Shown here piece by piece: positions 45,551-53,283 of a DNA stretch of 64,000 nucleotides (positions within the stretch are counted from its first letter, which is position 1; each line of letters opens with the position of its first letter). Origin of the DNA: Candidatus Nomurabacteria bacterium (lineage in GTDB: Bacteria; Patescibacteriota; Saccharimonadia; Saccharimonadales; UBA7683); contig JACKGS010000001.1 in NCBI GenBank assembly GCA_020631865.1, positions 62,001 to 126,000 on the forward strand, written 5' to 3'. The translations under genes and the position numbers were made by a program. The notes under the pieces were generated by a model that saw only the letters and a program-made list of their open reading frames with translations, was not told the DNA's origin and made no database searches.

Positions 45551-45902
45551 TTGGCATTTTCCAATCTGCGAAAATTCGCGAGTAGAAGGATTGTTTTAAG
45601 GTACGCGAGGCTTTGCTACTAGCTATTAAATTGCTCGTGCTTCACAGCTTATGTAGCTTTGCGCACTACGATCAATACATCATTTATCGTATTCGCTATA
45701 ATAAATATACAATATTACCCGTAATATCGCAACTCTGTTCATGACTGCGGGTCGCTCTCGTAATTACTATGCCCAACCATCGCGAAAGCTAAGGATGATG
45801 ATAGTGGTCGTGAAAGTTAGTTCCCGAATTAAAGTCGGCTTTAGATGTATGATTTGGAAATTGTGAAAAGAAAATTAAAAATTGTTCTATACTATAAGCA
45901 TA
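45551..45902. other. Intergenic region, no gene recognised
   Basis: About 350 bases without a convincing ORF. A short GCGAA/TTCGC stem lies near 45567. At the right end, TATACT (45888-45893) ends 9 nt before the next ATG. I see nothing else. Confidence 0.5.
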
Positions 45903-47222
45903 ATGGATGGGCAAACAAAGCTTCTTGAATATTGCAAAGCTGTTCTAGATAACAACAGCGTAAGAGGCGGGTGGACTAAGCCGGCACCGAATCTTTATCC
46001 GCATCAATGGCTGTGGGACAGCTGCTTCATAGCCATTGGACTCCGACATCATGACATCAAACGAGCCCAGAAAGAAGTTAAAAATCTTTTTAGAGGTCAA
46101 TGGAAGAATGGCATGATTCCAAATATTATTTACGGAGCTGATGAACACTACGGTGATGACATCTGGAAGTCTAAAGTATCTAAAGATGCTCCCAGGAACC
46201 TAAAGACTAGCGGAATTACACAACCACCAATGTTAGCAGAAGCAATTGTCAAAATCGGAGAGCTGCTTAACCAAAAAGATCGCAAGAAATGGTATAAAGA
46301 CTGCTTCGAAAGCTTGGTTAGATACCATGAGTGGCTCTACCGCGAAAGAGACCCTAGAAATGACGGCATTGTAACACTAGTTCATCCGTGGGAATCAGGA
46401 CTAGATAACAGCCCCGTATGGATGAGTGAAATGCACCAAAATCAGCTTCCACTTTGGATAAAAACCTTTAAATTTATGCATCTACACAACATCTTCAATG
46501 TATTCAGAAGAAATACGAAATACCTACCGGCCTATGAAAGAATAGATGTAATTGATGCACTTGGGCTATATAGCGCTGCAAGAAGATTGAGGAGAAAACA
46601 ATACAATACCACCAAAATTCTGAGACATACCCAACTTTGCATTGAAGACCTAGCATTTAACTCAATACTCATTAGAGCCAATACACACCTGGAAGATATT
46701 GCCAAAGAAATTAACCAAGAGATTCCGGGCTGGCTACGGTCAAGAATAAAGAAAACTCCCCACTCACTGGAGCTTCTATGGGATGAAAGCACCCAGCAAT
46801 ATTCAAGCCGTAACTATAGTACATTTGAACTAATCAAAGAACCTACAATAATGACGTTTTTGCCATTATACGCTGGCACAATTTCCGCCTCTAGAGCTAA
46901 GAAGTTAGTTGAACTTTTAAAATCTAGAGCATGGAGTACCAAATTTTTAGTACCGACAGCGCCAAAAAACTCTAAGTTTTTTTCTCCAACTCGGTACTGG
47001 CAAGGCCCAGTCTGGATAAACACAAACTGGCTAATAGCCGATGGACTCAAGAGATACGGTTACGTAAATGAAGCTAATGAAGTTATTAAAAATTCAGTTA
47101 CTCTAGTGAATGATCATGGGTCCTATGAATACTTTAGTCCACTCGACGGTAGACCTTCGGGAGCCCATCCTTTTAGCTGGACCGCGGCATTGACAATTGA
47201 TTTTCTTAAGTCCGATACGTAA
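45903..47222 (+). CDS. Glycoside hydrolase-like protein (MGH1/GH63-type alpha-barrel)
   Basis: 439 aa (alpha/alpha)6-barrel protein. LYPHQWLWDSCFIAIGLRH near the start, GMIPNIIY, LVHPWESGLDNSP, and YWQGPVWINTNWLIADGLKR with HPFSWTAALTIDF at the end match the mannosylglycerate hydrolase-like and GH63/trehalase-related family; the Asp in WDS and the late Glu region (SYEYFSP) are candidate catalytic sites. It probably cleaves an alpha-glucoside or mannosylglycerate-type solute. No signal peptide, so cytoplasmic. The ATG at 45903 is preferred over an upstream TTG that lies in the promoter. Confidence 0.8.
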   Translation: MDGQTKLLEYCKAVLDNNSVRGGWTKPAPNLYPHQWLWDSCFIAIGLRHHDIKRAQKEVKNLFRGQWKNGMIPNIIYGADEHYGDDIWKSKVSKDAPRNLKTSGITQPPMLAEAIVKIGELLNQKDRKKWYKDCFESLVRYHEWLYRERDPRNDGIVTLVHPWESGLDNSPVWMSEMHQNQLPLWIKTFKFMHLHNIFNVFRRNTKYLPAYERIDVIDALGLYSAARRLRRKQYNTTKILRHTQLCIEDLAFNSILIRANTHLEDIAKEINQEIPGWLRSRIKKTPHSLELLWDESTQQYSSRNYSTFELIKEPTIMTFLPLYAGTISASRAKKLVELLKSRAWSTKFLVPTAPKNSKFFSPTRYWQGPVWINTNWLIADGLKRYGYVNEANEVIKNSVTLVNDHGSYEYFSPLDGRPSGAHPFSWTAALTIDFLKSDT

Positions 47223-47260
47223 ATTTAGCTGGTAGTATTGTACACTTTGTACAAATATAG

Positions 47261-48067
47261 CTAATGTGAATGGGCTTCGATGCTACTCTCGTTGTCAGCA
47301 TGACCAGAATCAATATATTTATGTGCTACATTAATTGCTAGGCCTACAATTACTACACCCAACACCAAGAGCACTGGCCGGACATCAAATAGCTTATTCT
47401 TTGGTGTTTCATCATGAATACTAGGAATCACATCGCTAGCTGCAATGTATAGTAAAAATCCAGCACTGAGCCCAAGTAATGCACCCAGAGGAATCTTGAC
47501 CTCGCTCCCCATCCAAAACGTCACCAACGCGAACACCAGCGTAGCCAGTGCGCTAATTAAATTAACAATTATCACCTTTCGTCTACTGAAGCCTTTTTTC
47601 AAAAGCAAACCAAAGTCACCTATTTCTTGAGGTATCTCGTGTGTTGCAACTACGATTGTAGTAATAATTCCGGTTGGTATACTTACTAAAAAGCTAGCAG
47701 CAATAGCCACTCCGTCTAGTGCATTATGAAGAGTGTCACCAACTACCACCAAGCTAGTAGTGGCATCCGTATGAGCTTCATTGTCCGTATGGTGGTGATG
47801 AAACCATCTTAAAAACCGTTCCGCCAAGAAAAACACCACCATACCAACCAAGCAAGACAGCAATACCGTGTAAGAATCAGCCTTCTCAATGCCTTCATGA
47901 AGTAAATCTAAAAATACGGCAGACAGTAATGCCCCGGCAGCAAACGGCGTAGCATATGTAGCCAACTTATCGGCCCAGGCTTTTTTACTAAGTAAAATAA
48001 ACCCCCCAGCAAGCGAAAACACACTTCCCAGTAGTGAAAATATAATGATGTGTCCATAATTTGCCAT
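47261..48067 (-). CDS. ZIP-family metal transporter
   Basis: 268 aa with about eight membrane segments, a His-rich cytoplasmic loop (FHHHHTDNEAHTD) and the ZIP signature helices LVVVGDTLHNALDGVAIAAS and VATHEIPQEIGDFGLLL, which hold the metal-binding His, Asn and Glu residues. It should import zinc or another divalent metal. The start at 48067 is chosen because a TATCAT -10 ends 7 nt upstream; an ORF start at 48103 lies inside the promoter. It is divergent from a Fur-family gene. Confidence 0.9.
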   Translation of the reverse strand: MANYGHIIIFSLLGSVFSLAGGFILLSKKAWADKLATYATPFAAGALLSAVFLDLLHEGIEKADSYTVLLSCLVGMVVFFLAERFLRWFHHHHTDNEAHTDATTSLVVVGDTLHNALDGVAIAASFLVSIPTGIITTIVVATHEIPQEIGDFGLLLKKGFSRRKVIIVNLISALATLVFALVTFWMGSEVKIPLGALLGLSAGFLLYIAASDVIPSIHDETPKNKLFDVRPVLLVLGVVIVGLAINVAHKYIDSGHADNESSIEAHSH

Positions 48068-48074
48068 AACATTT

Positions 48075-48125
48075 ATGATACTGTGATAAATATCATATTG
48101 CAAAAGTGTCGCAAAATGATATTAT
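48075..48125. promoter_or_regulatory. Divergent zip/fur promoters sharing one palindromic -35, with operator-like palindrome
   Basis: TTGCAA at 48098-48103 is its own reverse complement. To the left it pairs with TATCAT (48080-48075, 17-bp spacer) for the transporter; to the right with TATTAT (48120-48125, 16-bp spacer) for the regulator. TGATA-AA-TATCA (48084-48095) lies in the transporter spacer and is a plausible Fur/Zur operator. A TTGC-GCAA inverted pair spans 48098-48114. Confidence 0.65.
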
Positions 48126-48153
48126 TTTTGTGACAATTAGGAGAAAGATTAAA

Positions 48154-48555
48154 ATGCAAGAAGAAATAAAAACGTTACTGAAAGAACAAGGGTTCACTCC
48201 CACAAAAAAGCGACTAGCAATTTTAGATGTAATTTTTAAGATTCAACCTGCTTCCGTAAATCAAATTATCAATTCATTACCAGAAATCGACAGAGCAACC
48301 GTTTACAGAACCATTGACCTGTTTATAGATTTAAATATTGCAAAAAAAGTATATACCGGCTTTAAATACAGAATTGAACTTGGCGACAGCTTTCAAGAGC
48401 ACCATCATCACCTTACCTGTTTAAGATGCAAGACTGTAATGGATGTACAGACACCAGAGATTGAATTTGCGATTGATCAAACAACCAAAAATAACGGCTT
48501 CCGACCGATGCGGCACGATTTAGAAATTATTGGATACTGCGCAAATTGCTCGTAA
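48154..48555 (+). CDS. Fur-family metal-responsive regulator
   Basis: 133 aa. A winged-helix DNA-binding domain (GFTPTKKRLAILDVIF, DRATVYRTIDLFIDLNI) precedes a metal-binding dimerisation domain with HHHHLTCLRC and the terminal CANC, a structural zinc site of two CxxC pairs. Being divergent from a ZIP transporter, it is most likely a zinc sensor (Zur-like) controlling both genes, but Fur or PerR cannot be excluded. The ATG at 48154 follows AGGAGA by 9 nt; an upstream in-frame start lies in the promoter. Confidence 0.85.
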   Translation: MQEEIKTLLKEQGFTPTKKRLAILDVIFKIQPASVNQIINSLPEIDRATVYRTIDLFIDLNIAKKVYTGFKYRIELGDSFQEHHHHLTCLRCKTVMDVQTPEIEFAIDQTTKNNGFRPMRHDLEIIGYCANCS

Positions 48556-48850
48556 TGTAAGTGGGGGGTCGGAAATTGGTTACAGTTTACTAGGAAGATC
48601 AATTTTCATTTTTCATTTTACATTTGCCGGAGAGTGTGCGCTGTTATCTGTTATGTAATAACAAACCAGAAACCGGGCGTTATAACCCGGCTTGATGGAG
48701 TGACAAACTTGTCCTCCAATATCAATTTACACCCACTATACTGTTAATACTATGATATAAATCACAATGGATTAACAGAGGACATGCTTGCAATTTAATG
48801 TCGTGACGTGTATATGTAGTATACATAGTAATCATAAGGAGATTAGTTAA
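48556..48850. other. Intergenic region with a hairpin and heptamer repeat
   Basis: No gene. A degenerate 7-bp-period repeat (ATTTTCA, TTTTTCA, TTTTACA) lies at 48602-48623. CCGGG and CCCGG near 48678-48690 form a hairpin that may end fur transcription, although no T-run follows. AAGGAG near the right end is the ribosome-binding site of the next gene. Confidence 0.5.
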
Positions 48851-49675
48851 ATGACAGTAAAAAATGTTAATATCCCGTTACCTGCGCTCGTTGCTGAGTT
48901 AGTTGGTACATTCGTACTGGCTACGGTTGCACTAACAATCGGCCAGCCATTATTAGTAGGTTTAGTTTTAATTGTTCTTGTGTTCGGACTTGGTAGTATT
49001 TCTGGAGGACACTTTAATCCAGCAGTTACTTTTGGTTTATGGTCAGTAAAAAAAGTTGAAGCAGTAAAAATGGGCTTCTACTGGGTATCTCAATTTATTG
49101 GAGGTATATTTGCTCTCTTCGTGTCACAGCTATTCAAGGGAGAGCAAACCAACATCTCGTTAGCAAGCTTTAGCAGCTTTGACCCAAAGATTGTTGGCGC
49201 CGAGCTTATTGGTATGGCCATCTTTACTTTCGTAATTATTTCTGTGATTCAAAGAAAATCAAGCGAAGGCGTTCAAGCAGCTGCAATCGGTCTAGCATTG
49301 ATGACAGGTCTTTACGTTGGTGGTGGCCTACTGAATTTAGCTATTCAAAACGTTAGCACTGGAACAAAAGAAGCCCCCCGTGTTACAAAAGTCGAAGGCG
49401 TAATCATCAACCCAGCAATAGCGCTTGCTTCAACCGAAAAAGATTCACAAGCAGCATTACAGCAACAATTAATGGGCGGTGAAGCTAAGGCTGAAAAAAA
49501 GACTCCTGCTAGCAGATTCACTCTTGAGACCACCGTTGGCCCACTAGCTGGCGCAGCTCTTGGTGCAAACTTATACATGGCACTTGCCGGTATAAATCCA
49601 TTTGCCAAAAAGAAGACTGTTACCACAAAAGTAACTACTACAGTTAAAAAGTCTTCTAAAAAAGGTAAAAAATAG
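48851..49675 (+). CDS. MIP/aquaporin-like channel with Lys-rich tail
   Basis: 274 aa with six membrane segments and two NPA loops: HFNPAVT (NPA at residues 56-58) and IINPAIALAS (187-189). The Arg that normally follows the second NPA and forms the ar/R selectivity filter is Ile here. The second NPA loop is flanked by unusual hydrophilic inserts (STGTKEAPRVTKVEG before, a 30-residue Gln/Lys-rich segment after). The C-terminus is a Lys/Thr tail. It probably passes water or small neutral solutes, with altered selectivity. AAGGAG 9 nt upstream is the ribosome-binding site. Confidence 0.85.
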   Translation: MTVKNVNIPLPALVAELVGTFVLATVALTIGQPLLVGLVLIVLVFGLGSISGGHFNPAVTFGLWSVKKVEAVKMGFYWVSQFIGGIFALFVSQLFKGEQTNISLASFSSFDPKIVGAELIGMAIFTFVIISVIQRKSSEGVQAAAIGLALMTGLYVGGGLLNLAIQNVSTGTKEAPRVTKVEGVIINPAIALASTEKDSQAALQQQLMGGEAKAEKKTPASRFTLETTVGPLAGAALGANLYMALAGINPFAKKKTVTTKVTTTVKKSSKKGKK

Positions 49676-49723
49676 TATACTTAAATTATACTTAGTAAAA
49701 ACGGATCGTGACTGACCGCTCTC

Positions 49724-49749
49724 AAAAACTCCTCACTCGGGGAGTTTTT
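49724..49749 (+). terminator. Intrinsic terminator after the channel gene
   Basis: AAAAACTCC (49724-49732), 8-nt loop, GGAGTTTTT (49741-49749). A 9-bp stem with a T-run, about 50 bp after the stop codon. Confidence 0.85.
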
Positions 49750-49783
49750 ACTTTTACAAAAAATATTATCAACTCAAATTGCA

Positions 49784-50169
49784 GGGATTAACCCTGTTGC
49801 AGGGATAATCCCCGCAAGATAAGTACTGCAAATAGTAACTATAATACGTTTCGCTCACTTAACATTTTAGGGTAATGACTAGAGCTCATCAGAGTAGTTC
49901 TTAACCTACTGACGTATATGAGGCCGCTGGTGCGAACTGGATTCCGGGACGATCCCAGAGTTCTGCTACCAGCGCCTCTTTTGCAGAATGTGCCCTATTC
50001 TTGGTTTATATCGGCTAACACCGAACTTCACCAAGACCGTACACTCACGCTACCTGCTTCACATAGATTATGTGACGACCGTCACCTTAACTATGTAAAT
50101 TATAGCGAACCCTCGCTGCTTTATCAGGACTCCCCTACGAAATAACTCTCCCGCTTACGCGGGATTTTA
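49784..50169 (+). ncRNA. Candidate structured non-coding RNA, unidentified
   Basis: No ORF here looks coding, but the stretch is packed with nested stems. 49784-49790 pairs with 49806-49812; GAGG and CGCTGGT (49920-49931) pair with ACCAGCG and CCTC (49968-49978), with an inner GAAC-TGG/CCA-GTTC helix; CTTGGT and TCGG (50000-50014) pair with CCGA and ACCAAG (50021-50035); ACATAG and GTGAC (50061-50076) pair with GTCAC and CTATGT (50081-50096); AGCGA/TCGCT lies at 50104-50117. CCCGC/GCGGG with ATTTTA (50150-50169) ends it like a terminator. TATAAT at 49840-49845 may be the -10. Plus strand is favoured by the terminator. It does not match tmRNA, RNase P or SRP RNA motifs I know. Confidence 0.45.
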
Positions 50170-50214
50170 CCTCCGGGTAGAGGTTGTGACTTGTAAATCA
50201 CAGGTCTCGCCAGG
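50170..50214 (+). other. tRNA-Thr-like fragment
   Basis: ACCTC-CGGGTA-GAGGT resembles a short D arm. It is followed by TTGTGACTTGTAAATCACA, like a Thr anticodon arm (TGT) with one extra base in the loop, and then AGGTC as in a variable loop. No acceptor stem or T arm is found, so this is not a functional tRNA. It overlaps the 3' end of the 92-aa gene and may instead be its terminator hairpin. Confidence 0.35.
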
Positions 50215-50476
50215 CCACTATAGTATAGTAAGCGCGGCCGACGATGTGAGCCAGTCCTGCGCTAGCAATTACGCCAGCAACGAACCATCCCGTAATCGCA
50301 GTCCAGCTCAGTGCGCTGAATGCAACCAAGGCGACACTTGCAACAAAAGTTACAAAGAAGCTCGTGGCAGCAGTCAGCATGCAAAGGTGAACTGACCTCT
50401 CAGTTACGCGGGCCAAAAACTGCTGGCGAGTCTGAAACTGAAAGTCGAGACCATATTGTCTACGTCGTGTCTTCAT
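50198..50476 (-). CDS. Small membrane protein, two spans, unknown
   Basis: 92 aa with a basic N-terminus (MKTRRRQYGLDFQFQTRQQF) and two hydrophobic segments (MLTAATSFFVTFVASVALVAF and WTAITGWFVAGVIASAGLAHI). No family recognised. The start at 50476 is supported by a strong GGAGGTGA ribosome-binding site; the longer ORF start has none. Confidence 0.55.
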   Translation of the reverse strand: MKTRRRQYGLDFQFQTRQQFLARVTERSVHLCMLTAATSFFVTFVASVALVAFSALSWTAITGWFVAGVIASAGLAHIVGRAYYTIVAWRDL

Positions 50477-50594
50477 TTCACCTCCTATCAAAAGGTGAAT
50501 TCCCAGTTTGTTAAGCTGGTACGATAGAGTCACCGTGTTGTAACCCTATTAATTTATAATATCATAGATTTAACTATTTTGTCAAGTATCTCAT

Positions 50595-51110
50595 CTAGCT
50601 GTCTGGTTTCTCGAGTTGGTCAACGTACTCGAGTAGCTCTTTGCGCTTCCGGAAGATTAATGCGTTGCTATTACTGTCTTCGATGTATTTTAAGATTCTT
50701 GGTCTATGATGCTTTTATAATTCTAATACCTTTTTTATTAAGTGATGGTTCATTTTCTTATGGATAATAATATACCCTACCTTTGCACTTCAAAACTGAA
50801 GCCTCCTTTATTACTCCAAACAATGTTGAAAACTGAGTAATTAGAAATATTTAGGTCTGCTTTTGGTATTCTAATATCTAAGTACTCATGTAATTTCCAT
50901 CCATCACCCATCTGTCATCTTCTATAACCTTGTTACATACTTTCTCCACTGCTTCTTTTTGAGCAAGGTCACTCTCCACAATGATTCATCATGCCAGAAT
51001 TTGTCTAAATGAATAACTGGAAGTTTTGTTATATCTCCAAGTTTTCGAGCCAAAGTACTTTTGCCGGTACCCGGGCACCCTATAATTAAGATCTTATTGT
51101 AGTTATTCAT
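50595..51110 (-). pseudogene. P-loop kinase (FlaR/topology-modulation type), decayed
   Basis: The ATG at 51110 overlaps the rmuC stop. The start is intact: KILIIGCPGTGKSTLARKLG (Walker A) and LPVIHLDKFWHD. The frame then breaks and later pieces appear in other frames: ESDLAQKEAVEKV, RWVMDGNYMST, LDIRIPKADL, KKMNHHLIKKVLEL, HHRPRILKYIEDSN and ALIFRKRKELLEYVDQL, ending at TAG 50597-50595. There are several frameshifts plus an internal TAA, so this looks like genuine decay. The intact family is about 170 aa and is annotated as nucleoside or adenylate kinase-like. Confidence 0.65.
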
Positions 51111-52188
51111 CTTGGCTTGGCTTATCAATAAGCAGTGGCTCAACACCAGAATTTATGTCTGAAATTTTAATAACATCTTTATCTATGTGGCCTAGAGATT
51201 TGTGTGCCGCATTATAGTGGTTTACTGTTGTACTTAGAGTGTTGCCTAATTTTTGCATGTAAGTCTCGTGAGCACTTATATGCTTTCCTAGCTCGCCAAC
51301 ACGTTTTTGAATATCTTTAGCTTGTTCTTCAATTTGCAAGCTCTTGAGGCCCTGCATAACGGTTTGGAGGTATGCTAGTAGAGTAGTCGGGCTAACAATA
51401 ATCACTTTTTTGTCTATAAAAGCGTATTCTATTAAATCTCTGGCGTTAGTTCCGCTGGCACCAACATTATTTGCGAGTAGGTCGTAATAAATTGCTTCGC
51501 TCGGTATAAACATGAAGGCGTAATCTAGAGTATCCTCACTTGGTCGAATATATTTGCTTGTTTCATCTATTCGATTTTTTAGATCTAATTTAAATTGTTT
51601 TGCAATTACTTCACGTTGAGATTTGTCTTTTTCTTCTATCAGTCGATTGTAATTTTCTAAACTGAATTTACTATCTATCGGGATTAGCCGGCCTTTGTCT
51701 AACTTAATTACGGCATCGACAATTTCGCCATCTTTAAATTTATATTGAAGTTCGTAGATGCCTTTTGGCAACACGTTCCCAAGCACGGTGTCAAGATAAT
51801 ATTCGCCCAGTCCGCCACGTTGTTTTGGATTTTGAAGTACGTTTTGAAGAGTTTTAAGCTCATCAGCAACATCTACCACCCGTTTATTTGTTTCATCTAG
51901 TTTTGTTAAACGATTTGTCACTTCAGTAATAATTTTTGAACTCTGCGCAAATTGAGCCTGAATACTTTTAGTCATTTCAGTTTGTGAACGACTCAACTTT
52001 TCATTAATGTTTTCATTCAAGCTTTTTTGAAGCTCGTTTACGCCCTTATTTAAATTATCTAAATCAGTTTTGAGTAAACTTGTTGCTTGATCATTTTTTA
52101 AACCAGAAAGCTTCTGATTCAGAACATATATAACCACCCCGAAACCAAGCACAACCAACACCAATAGAATAATCAAAAGCATTTCCAT
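51103..52188 (-). CDS. rmuC: DNA recombination protein RmuC
   Basis: 361 aa: N-terminal membrane segment (LLIILLVLVVLGFGVVIYVL), a long coiled coil (residues about 25-120), then the RmuC nuclease-like domain with QRGGLGEYYLDTVLGNVLPK, IPIDSKFSLENYNRL and DYAFMFIPSEAIYYDLL. It is linked to control of recombination between inverted repeats. The start is 52188 or 52182; both lie just before the membrane segment. Confidence 0.88.
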   Translation of the reverse strand: MEMLLIILLVLVVLGFGVVIYVLNQKLSGLKNDQATSLLKTDLDNLNKGVNELQKSLNENINEKLSRSQTEMTKSIQAQFAQSSKIITEVTNRLTKLDETNKRVVDVADELKTLQNVLQNPKQRGGLGEYYLDTVLGNVLPKGIYELQYKFKDGEIVDAVIKLDKGRLIPIDSKFSLENYNRLIEEKDKSQREVIAKQFKLDLKNRIDETSKYIRPSEDTLDYAFMFIPSEAIYYDLLANNVGASGTNARDLIEYAFIDKKVIIVSPTTLLAYLQTVMQGLKSLQIEEQAKDIQKRVGELGKHISAHETYMQKLGNTLSTTVNHYNAAHKSLGHIDKDVIKISDINSGVEPLLIDKPSQDE

Positions 52189-52204
52189 ACCTACAGTGTA
52201 CCTG

Positions 52205-52270
52205 AACAAGGCTCATCCTTGCAAAAAGAGATATAAGATCTCGTTACTTTTTACAAGGATGAGCCCTGTT
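52205..52270. repeat. Long nested inverted repeat of the CAAGG/CCTTG family
   Basis: The outer arms AACAAGGCTCATCCTTG and CAAGGATGAGCCCTGTT differ by one base. Inside them AAAAAG/CTTTTT and GAGAT/ATCTC add to the stem. It lies just upstream of rmuC. Confidence 0.8.
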
Positions 52271-52294
52271 GGTGCCTAGTATTCGATTAATATA

Positions 52295-52507
52295 TTAAAA
52301 AAATGGAAACAATAGCTCTACCACAGAACGCAAGACTGCGCGTAGCATCTTCACTCTATTAACACCGGATAATAAAATCATTATTAAGCCGATTATTACC
52401 AGGCCCGCTGGAAAGAATATTATTGAATCAAAATAATTACTTCTTATAGCAATAACAACAAAGATGCTTAGTAGGACGGAATTTACAGCCACAAGCAATC
52501 CACCCAA
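52295..52507 (-). CDS. Small two-span membrane protein, unknown
   Basis: 70 aa with two hydrophobic segments (VNSVLLSIFVVIAIRS and FFPAGLVIIGLIMILLSG) and a basic loop (NRVKMLRAVLRSV). The only start in frame is TTG at 52507, with no clear ribosome-binding site and a stop three codons upstream, so it may be a remnant. Low confidence. Confidence 0.35.
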   Translation of the reverse strand: MGGLLVAVNSVLLSIFVVIAIRSNYFDSIIFFPAGLVIIGLIMILLSGVNRVKMLRAVLRSVVELLFPFF

Positions 52508-52580
52508 TGTTGCCTATGGCGGCACTGACACTCTACTTAAATTATTTTTCGGTTGCTTTTTGATAGAAATACCATAACAC

Positions 52581-53282
52581 CTAAAGATACTCTATGTCAA
52601 TGTAGCCGTCAAAGTAATCGTATTTAATTTGATCTCTTGGAAAACCGGTGCCCACCAAGCCTTCGCCTATGGTTTCTGAGAACTTTTGGGATCCGGCCAG
52701 GTATACAATGTAGTTCTTAATATCTGGGATATCTTTTTTGAGCTGTTTTAGCGTTAGCTTCACATCTGAATATTCATTTAATTTTAAAGTTGGGTCAGTT
52801 TTTGTCGCCTGATGTAGTTCATTAATGAAGGGACGCCTTTCATGTTTCCCGGCATAGAGCAGCGTTGCGTTTATTGGTTCATTTTTATGTAGTTTGTCAC
52901 GGATGATACTTAAATACGGGGTTATACCGATTCCGCCGGCGATGAGAAGGCGTCGTACTACCCCGTCATCCGACAGGGTACTTGGGGTTGCATCCCAAGT
53001 GAAGTCGCCACCAAGTTGGTCTACCTCTATTTCATCACCTGGATTAAGCGAATTAAGTTTTTTTTTGAATGGACTTGGCGTGAGAATTGTAGTGAATTGT
53101 AGCAATGGCTCATGTGGCGCTGAAGCAATTGTGAAGATTCTATCTGAAAACACTGGCGCAACATCTGGCATTGTCAGGTTAACATACTGCCCCGCTTGCC
53201 ACGCTGGTACATCGTGTGGTTCAAAAAAATACGACCACACCTCGCCCACCTCATGTTGTTTTTTTACAAAGCTTAATTTCAT
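52581..53282 (-). CDS. Ferredoxin reductase-type FAD-binding oxidoreductase
   Basis: 233 aa with the FNR-like two-domain plan: FAD-binding barrel (AGQYVNLTMPDV, SDRIFTIASAP) and NAD(P)-binding domain (LLIAGGIGITPYLSII, ATLLYAGKHERRPF, IVYLAGSQKF). The terminal DYFDGYI segment is typical. There is no iron-sulfur domain, so electrons pass to an unknown partner. The nuclease gene follows upstream by 1 bp and the two are probably co-transcribed. Confidence 0.85.
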   Translation of the reverse strand: MKLSFVKKQHEVGEVWSYFFEPHDVPAWQAGQYVNLTMPDVAPVFSDRIFTIASAPHEPLLQFTTILTPSPFKKKLNSLNPGDEIEVDQLGGDFTWDATPSTLSDDGVVRRLLIAGGIGITPYLSIIRDKLHKNEPINATLLYAGKHERRPFINELHQATKTDPTLKLNEYSDVKLTLKQLKKDIPDIKNYIVYLAGSQKFSETIGEGLVGTGFPRDQIKYDYFDGYIDIEYL

Positions 53283-53283
53283 C

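Noticed and set aside
49918..50145. 75-aa plus-strand ORF
   Set aside because: It runs across the nested stem-loops, lacks a ribosome-binding site and shows no protein-like pattern.
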